Shown here piece after piece: positions 57,662 through 64,000 of a stretch of 64,000 nucleotides of DNA. The first letter of the stretch is position 1. The number at the start of each line of letters is the position of its first letter. This stretch comes from Podocnemis expansa. Its lineage: Eukaryota > Chordata > Testudines > Podocnemididae. The position numbers and the translations under genes are program-made. A model generated the notes under the pieces. It was not told the origin of the DNA and searched no databases. It saw only the letters and a program-made list of their open reading frames with translations. The stretch covers positions 23,828,932 through 23,892,931 of the forward strand of contig ML681996.1 of assembly GCA_007922195.1 (NCBI GenBank), given 5' to 3'.

Positions 57662-60089
57662 CTGCAACCCTTATTACTCATTGCTTAGATTATTAATTTG
57701 CTTTTCTGCTCACCTTCAGATACTATGGGAGTTGCAGGTGTTCAGCATCTTTGAGGATCAGGGCCATAGTTCCCTATGCATTATAACTCAACTTTAAATT
57801 ATTTAGTGTGCTTTTCAACTTTGTTACCCTGTTTATGAGTACGGAAAAGGCTTCTTTATTTTTCATTTGGTTATCCATGAGACCCAGTTCATCAGTATTG
57901 CCTGATCTGAGATTGGCTCCAACTTGAAGGGTTAGAAAGGTCACTTTACATGATGTCCTTATTTCCCAAATTCAGAGGCTAAGCAATGGTTTTATAAGCT
58001 CTCGGCAAAATTAGAGCAGTTTGAGGGGGTCTGCCCTCTGTATAGCTGTCAAAAGCCCCAGGGAGATGTTGTGGCAGCCAGGGATATTTAGAATGAGCTG
58101 CACTTAACCCACAAACCTTTGCTCTGAAATACTGACTTATATTGGGGTTAGAAAGGGAATGGCAGGGAGCTATTACTCTGTCTCCGTATGATCCAGTCAG
58201 AATTAGAGAAATGTAGGACTGGAAGGAACCTCAAGAGGTCATCTAGTCCAGACCCCTGTACTAAGACAGGACACCTCTCTCATCAGATGTATTCCCTGGT
58301 GTCCAGTTCCACCAGAACTATGACCTCTTTACACCATTGGGTAAACACAACTTGGACCCTGTATGTCAAGCCTTGAATGAGCTATAAACCTGTCTTTGGT
58401 GGGGGGGGGGGCAGGGTGAGGTGGAGTGTTTGCATGCCTATGAGGTGCTCCACATACTATGAAAAACATTATATAAGAATCCAGCTCCTCATTTGTAAGA
58501 ACAGATACTATTGCTTTGCTGAAATTCTGAAGAAATAAATCCTCCAGAGCCTTGAAAGGAAACTTGATTTTAGACTTTCATCAGCTCTGTATATCACTTA
58601 CAAAACTGCTCCTCATCTTGACCCATTAACAAAAACAATAAACGGAGATGAAAAGTTAATGAAATCAGAGCATTTGCACACTGGAAAATTTCACGGCATA
58701 ATAAATCTTGATGCATTTTTCTCTCCTTTTAGGTATATACACAAAGAATTTCTTATGTATTACCCTTTTCGCTTCTTTTTCAGAAAAGTTTCAACTGAAT
58801 TGGGCAGAAAAGTTTAAATCATCCTCCAGCACACCCCATTTTTATTCATGATGGAGTTATGCTACGTACATGCACTGTTCATTTTGATGAAGTCTAGAAT
58901 CTATGATTAATGACAGTGGAGGAGCACTAAAGTGACAGTTAGGGTTTTGTCAGCTTGTACTGTATATACAGCTGTTGCTGCATAGGGAAGGGAAATGTAA
59001 GGCCTAGCTGTCTGCTCAAAACAAAAAGAAATGGCACATGCTATTAGTTCCAGATCACTGGAGTCCCTGCACCACCATCTGCTGGGGGTCAGAGCAGTTG
59101 TTCGGGTCAGCATCAGTCATGCACAAACTAAATGCTTACCACTGAGCTGCACCCGGCAGTACATATTTACAAGAAAAATTAAGCAAACCTGCTCCCTGGA
59201 CACAGGCGACACAATACTCTGCCACATTCTGAACAAAGAAACAAAACAAAAGTTGATATGCATCACAAAAGATGTACTGGGGATCTCAGCTTTGTAATTT
59301 CAGGCTGCTAACACAAATGGGAGTGGGCTGAAACTGTCACCAGTGAGCTGAAAAACAGCAATTATAGCACTGTATTTGTGTCAAGACATAGTAGCTGATC
59401 TAGAGATACAAGAACTTGAAAAAGATGCCTCTGGCAGCAAGCTTTCATAATTAAAAAAAGAAAGATCTTTTCATTCATCTCTAGATCCCTTTTTTGCATC
59501 AATCGGTGTACATATATAAATCCCAAGTATGATTCTTTTTTTTTTCCTAAGTGCAGAAAAAGTCTCTAACTAGAAGGATTTTTGCTTTTTTCACACTTCA
59601 ACAAGCTTCAGTAACTAATGGAATAACAGAATTTTTGTGTGGCAATTCATATTCTACATTTTGGAAGGTCCTTTGAGCTTCCCCATTTACAATCTGTTTT
59701 TTGCAGAGTGAACTAAGTTTAGCTTACTAAAAGTTTCCTTTGGCCTAGCTCTCCACCTGAGTTTAGTTAGGTCTGCACCAGGGAGTACAATATCTGATAA
59801 ACTGGAGAGAGCTAAAGGAGAAAACAGATACTTTTGTTTCTTCAGCCCCAGTGGTAGCCAAAGAAAAATTGACTCATGCTAAAAAACAAACAAACCTCAG
59901 AAAACCTCTGTGAATCCAAGAGTGGCAACATGACACACTAGACAGTCTAACGGTGATTGTTGCAAAATATACACACAGGATTTTCCATTGTCCCTGTACA
60001 AAAGCTTTCACACACACATACTCAGCCCTTGAGAACAGATAGCCATGGCTGTGTGAAAGGCCTTACTCTGTTTTGTGCTACTACACAAG
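57662..60089. other. Upstream sequence with a CR1 and a MIR/L2-like fragment
   Basis: A CR1 3' end is annotated separately. Near 58440-58490 the words gaggtgctccacatactatg and acattatataag resemble the MIR/L2 tail. No gene was recognised. Confidence 0.45.
58198..58295 (-). mobile_element. CR1 LINE 3' end
   Basis: The words gtaggactggaaggaacctc, aagaggtcatctagtccaga and cccctgtact are the CR1 3' end on the complementary strand. Confidence 0.75.
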
Positions 60090-60443
60090 GGCTATGTCTA
60101 CACTGCCAATTTAGTTCAAATTAAGGCGGCTTAATTCGAACTAAATTGGTCTCAGTCTACAGTAGGCTTTCCTTAGTTCAAACTAAGAAATTCCTAAGTT
60201 TGAACTAAGGAATGCTTAGTTCAAACTAGTAAGTACCGCGCTTAGTTTGAGTGTTAGTTTGAACTAAGCGCAATGTAGACTCGAACAAACCCTTAATTCA
60301 ATCAGAAGTTCGAACTAAGGGCAGTTAGTTCAAACTAATGAAGTGTACTAGTTCGAACTAGTCCACGTGGTTAGTTGGAACTAATAAGTTAAAGGTTAGT
60401 TTGAACTAACAGGTTCAAACTAACTTTTGCTAGGGACATAGCC
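60090..60443. mobile_element. Palindrome-array MITE with ggctatgtctac ends, 354 bp
   Basis: It begins ggctatgtctacactgcc and ends agggacatagcc. The interior holds about a dozen variants of the near-palindrome TTAGTTyrAACTAA, several containing the perfect palindrome AGTTCGAACT. It is the same family as 11672-12046. Confidence 0.75.
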
Positions 60444-60576
60444 ATGGTGTTTGTCACATCCCACCATGTCAAAAATCCTTGTCATTTCATCTGAGCCGCA
60501 TGGTTTTGTTAGCAAATGGTTAGCATAGAGCCATGCTGCCGGGATGTTGATGGAGCCCCTCTCAGTGTTCTGGTAC

Positions 60577-60873
60577 AGAGTTTCTCAACCTTTAGTGGAC
60601 TGGAGAGTTTCTCAACCTTTAGTGGAACACCTAATGAAAACATTCTCAAAAAAGCTGGTAACAGTAGCGGGAGATTTAAAATGCCCTAGCTGCAGGTGCA
60701 TCATTGTCTGCTGCCACATGCTTAGAAGCTTTGCTGTCGCTGGGGCATTAAATTGCTCCTTCCCCCTTCCCACTCAGCCCCACAGTGGGCAGGGGTCGCA
60801 GTGGGTCACAGAACACCTGCAGTAGGTCTGAAGAGCAGCAGTGTTTCATGGACCGCTGGTTCAGAAACATTTT
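60577..60873. mobile_element. hAT element A of a three-element row, 297 bp
   Basis: The ends agagtttctcaacc and ggttcagaaacattt are inverted. The left flank tctggtac matches the right flank tctagtac at 7 of 8. A 23 bp direct repeat (agagtttctcaacctttagt...) occurs twice at its left end, at 60577 and 60604. Confidence 0.7.
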
Positions 60874-60880
60874 TCTAGTA

Positions 60881-61191
60881 CAAGGGTCTGCATCCTGTGG
60901 CTCCAGAGCCACATGCGGCTCTTTGCCTACCCGTTGCAGCTCCAGGTCCTCGACATTTGCCACTGGGAGACCCTGCAAGTGGCTCACTCTTGGCTCCCTT
61001 CCCGCCACTGGGGAACCCTGTAGGCAGCCAGTTCCAGGCTCCTGGCTTCCCACTCTCCCTCCCACACCAGGGGGCCCCCTGGCCCAGCTCCCCCAACCAG
61101 GAGGCTACACCCATTGCAGCTCTCAAAAAACTCGTTTATAGAAGGAATTTTAAAAACTGGCTCTTCTTATATTTTGGGTTGCTGATCCCTG
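60881..61191. mobile_element. hAT element B, 311 bp, perfect target duplication
   Basis: The ends caagggtctgcatcc and gggttgctgatccctg are inverted. The 8-mer ttctagta flanks both sides exactly (60873-60880 and 61192-61199). It abuts the right end of element A. Confidence 0.85.
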
Positions 61192-61209
61192 TTCTAGTAT
61201 ATCCATACT

Positions 61210-61648
61210 CAGGGCTGTCCCCGGGGGGGGGGGCAGTCTCCCCAGGTCCCACAGTTCCATTGACCCCGCGCCGTCCTGCCATGAGGAGAGCAGCGCAGGA
61301 CCCAAACCACTACCCCCACATGGCCATGCTGCCCCCCCGCCCACTCCCCACTACCATCAGTGCAAAGCTGAAGGAAGCAGGAGATGGAGGGGGGAGTGAG
61401 GGGGGCCGGGAGCACGAAACCGGGCATCCACTCTCAGCTGGTCTGCCCCACCCCCAGGGAGGAACAGCCAGCCATTTGCAGGGCAGGAGAGCAAAGCCCA
61501 GCCCCCAAACTGGCCCCCTCCGCCCCCAGCTCAGAGGACGGGAGGGAGTGCAGGGCCAGCCTGCCACACGCCCTCTGCCCCAGTGTGGTGGGGGGCTCTG
61601 AACAGGCCGATTGGCCCTGGGCCCTGCACCCCCTTAGGGACGGCCCTG
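61210..61648. mobile_element. hAT element C, 439 bp, perfect target duplication
   Basis: The ends cagggctgtcccc and gggacggccctg are inverted. The 8-mer tccatact flanks both sides exactly (61202-61209 and 61649-61656). Its GC-rich interior creates several long chance frames on both strands. Confidence 0.87.
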
Positions 61649-61656
61649 TCCATACT

Positions 61657-63209
61657 AACATGTTCCTGAGCTTAGGCAAAGATAAATCCACATAGTCCAC
61701 ATACAGCCTGTTACACCTGTGCAACAGCTATGAGGCTGGTGCCTCCTGCTTTTTCCCTGCACTCTTTTTACCTAGTACATAATACGTTGCAGTAAACAGT
61801 TTCACTGCATCTAATGTCGTGCCAAACTCCACCCACTGTGCAGGAGCTCTGAAGCTGGTTCTGCAGCCTTTTGCTGAATGTGGAGGAGCACTTACTACAC
61901 TCTCTGAAAAAAATTTCACCAGAAGTAGTGCACATTGGGCCTACCTCAGAACATATGGAGGTGTTTCACCTATGCCTCTGAGTCCTGAACTGGGCTCCAC
62001 AAAAATCCATGTTTTAGACAGCTTTTATGTGGTTGGGCAGAGTTAGACAGTATTTTAAAAACAAAGCAAACAAAACCATAGTGTTAGAAGGACTAGTTTT
62101 AAAAAGAAAAGCCATGTGGAGTCAGATCAGTAGTTCATTTACAGATTGTATAGGATAGTGCTGAAAATGTGAAGTGTTAATAATTCAAGCGTTCCTTAAA
62201 TTAAAACAAACAAAAAGCTGACAGATTGGATGTCTCAGGGGACTAGTAATGGGATAAAGAGAGGAAGAGCCTTTCACCTCTAGGTCAGTGATCTAAATGA
62301 GACCAAAGTGTGGGGAGACTGAAAGTCATGATAATCTGATGACTGTCCAGTAGCCTATGAGACATTATTTGTTGTTCTCTCAGTCTAGTTCCTAGAAGAC
62401 AGGTGTCCATGTCATGGAAATCATCCCACTTGGCACTAACTTGTGCTCTTATTGGCAACCTCAGCAGAGAGGCCAAGGACTGAATAAGCATGAAGAACAA
62501 ATCAGGTTCTCTCCCCCATAAGTTGTGCCTTATGAACAGAGTTCACACACATTGGTCACATAGGACAGCATAGTGGGAAACTAAATTTACGTTTCCTGTT
62601 CTGCAGCTGAATGTCATATTTAACAACCCAAGAAATACATTGTAAGTGCTACATTAACAAAACAAAAACGCAAGCAAGAATACAGTCTGGCCTCAAAATA
62701 ATTTTACTTTATAAAAATTTAATTGTCTCCAAACAATAGGCAAAAGTGTGAGTGCATGCATTTACTCAATGGAATGTGTGGGGACGTTTGTGTGCGTTCC
62801 TGCTGCACTCTGCTATTTTTCTTTAATGATTTTCAATGAAGTTCTCTTCCATCTGTCTCCTCTTAAAACTAATCTAAATAAAAGTCACTTACTAAGTATC
62901 ATGTTGAGGATAAAGCATATGACAGGCTCCCTTTTATAAATCTATGTCTGGGTTTTCAAAAGAGCTGCCACCTCAGCACCAAAACGAAGTGACCAAATTT
63001 TCAGAAGAGATCAGCTCCCAACAATCCTGTTTAAAACAATTAATTTAGGCATCTAAATGGGAGCCGAGCTGTTTTAAAAATCCAGCATAAACTGTGCATG
63101 AAGGGCATTTCTGAAAATCTGCCCTTGAATAAGAATTTTATTGCCTCTGTTTCGCTAGCATCAGCCTTGATCACATATTCTTTCTCTAACCACCTTTTGC
63201 CATTAAAAT
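61657..63209. other. Upstream sequence, no recognised gene
   Basis: AT-rich; the short ORFs have no support. Confidence 0.4.
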
Positions 63210-63582
63210 GTAAATCCTTCATTTTTGTTCAGCTAATTAAAAATTTCACTACTCGGTCTCTGTCCACCTTCAAATCACTTTTCAAGACCCACTTCTACCA
63301 CAATGCCTACAGAAGAAATCCTGAAATAACAAACAAAAAGAAAAATATAGGTATCTTGTAATTTTAACAGCAGACTATTCTGAATGACTCAAAATCAGCC
63401 AAGAGCACACTTTGTGTATAAAATGCAACCATGTGGTATCAATCATTCCTTCCAACTGAACTGAAAGCTTTTCAGGACAGGTACTGTTTCTTACTTTATG
63501 TATGTGCATAACACTTGGCCCAAAGAGTCTTCCATCATACTGGAGTCTCAGGATATTAATAAATAAATAAATAAAACTTGGA
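63210..63582 (+). mobile_element. L2-type LINE 3' portion
   Basis: The plus strand reads TTRSLSTFKSLFKTHFYH near 63248-63300, the usual C-terminus of an L2-type ORF2 (STFKKRLKTHLF in the family). It is followed near 63465-63550 by the tail words caggacaggtactgtttctt and gcataacacttggcccaa, and then by an AATA repeat (63558-63578). Confidence 0.62.
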
Positions 63583-64000
63583 GGAAAAACAGATTGTAGA
63601 CTATTAAATGTATCAAACCCCAGACAACACCTTAAAAAAGTTTTATTCTTTGGTTTCAGTATTTTTTACTATCGTTTGTAGAATCCTCTTTTTAAAAATT
63701 AACCTCTGGCTGTTTTTCTGTTTTGATCAGCATTGTAACATTTGCTTTGCCCCTTTATGTAAAACTGGAGCACTCTGGTTTAGTTTCTTCCTTGTTCATG
63801 CACCATGTTAATTGCTATTAGTACTAACACACAGCTATGGTATGGGGCTTGCTCATCAGCTGTTTAAATTCTGTTTGCAGGAGCATAAAAAAGAAAATAT
63901 TGTTTTTAAAGTCCTACAAAAACAGTTGCTGTTCTAGAGTCACAATGATGGAAGGAGAACCAGTTTAATGAGAAGAAAGAGATGTTGGGAGACTAATGGG
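63583..64000. other. Window end, no recognised feature
   Basis: AT-rich; nothing was identified. Confidence 0.4.

Noticed and set aside
60090..60443. Regular short palindromes resembling a CRISPR array
   Set aside because: Repeat spacing is irregular, repeats vary, the element has MITE ends and a second genomic copy occurs at 11672; the host is a vertebrate.
61209..61724. Overlapping ORFs up to 234 codons around 60.9-61.7 kb
   Set aside because: They span the boundaries of hAT elements B and C, which have perfect target duplications. The frames are by-products of GC-rich non-autonomous transposons.

Overview
This window is vertebrate nuclear DNA from a non-mammalian amniote, most likely a turtle. 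The repeat mix points there: CR1 and L2 LINE tails, a MIR-type CORE-SINE, DIRS and Penelope-like retroelements, and many small hAT and PIF/Harbinger-type elements. A crocodilian is not excluded. There is one recognisable protein gene. Two coding exons on the minus strand encode the N-terminus of RBPJ (CSL/CBF1), the DNA-binding effector of Notch signalling. Exon 1 (MAPVVTG start) lies at 50962-50981 in a CpG island. The next exon (KFGERPQPKRLT) lies at 1340-1378. The rest of the gene would lie to the left of the window.

Layout: 1-1339 is the next RBPJ intron. 1379-50961 is a 49.6 kb first intron filled with transposable elements. About 50080-51720 is the CpG-island promoter, with two exact and one near-exact TCTCGCGAGA elements and a consensus RBPJ-type site. 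51721-64000 is upstream intergenic sequence with further small transposons and no recognised gene.

Main intronic elements, left to right: a Penelope-like fragment; a 5.8 kb DIRS retrotransposon (gag, RT-RNase H and tyrosine recombinase remnants, 109 bp inverted terminal repeats); a Ty3/gypsy relic split by a hAT MITE; a palindromic MITE; a 413 bp Penelope-tail hairpin with a 12 bp target duplication; a hAT carrying a rearranged Penelope GIY-YIG segment; a TAA-flanked terminal-inverted-repeat element; a hAT transposase relic; a 1.1 kb hAT with a perfect 8 bp duplication; a hAT-in-hAT nest; a 100 N assembly gap; a probable solo LTR; and an L2-type LINE apparently interrupted by another LINE. 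Upstream of the promoter lie two opposite-orientation copies of one TIR family, a dimeric hAT MITE, and a tight row of three hATs beside a second palindromic MITE.

All transposon-coded genes seen are broken. I found no CRISPR array, tRNA, rRNA or bacterial-style operon, and no evidence for a novel multi-gene system. The most interesting structures are the intronic hairpins from inverted Penelope tails, the promoter motif cluster, and the datable nested insertions.
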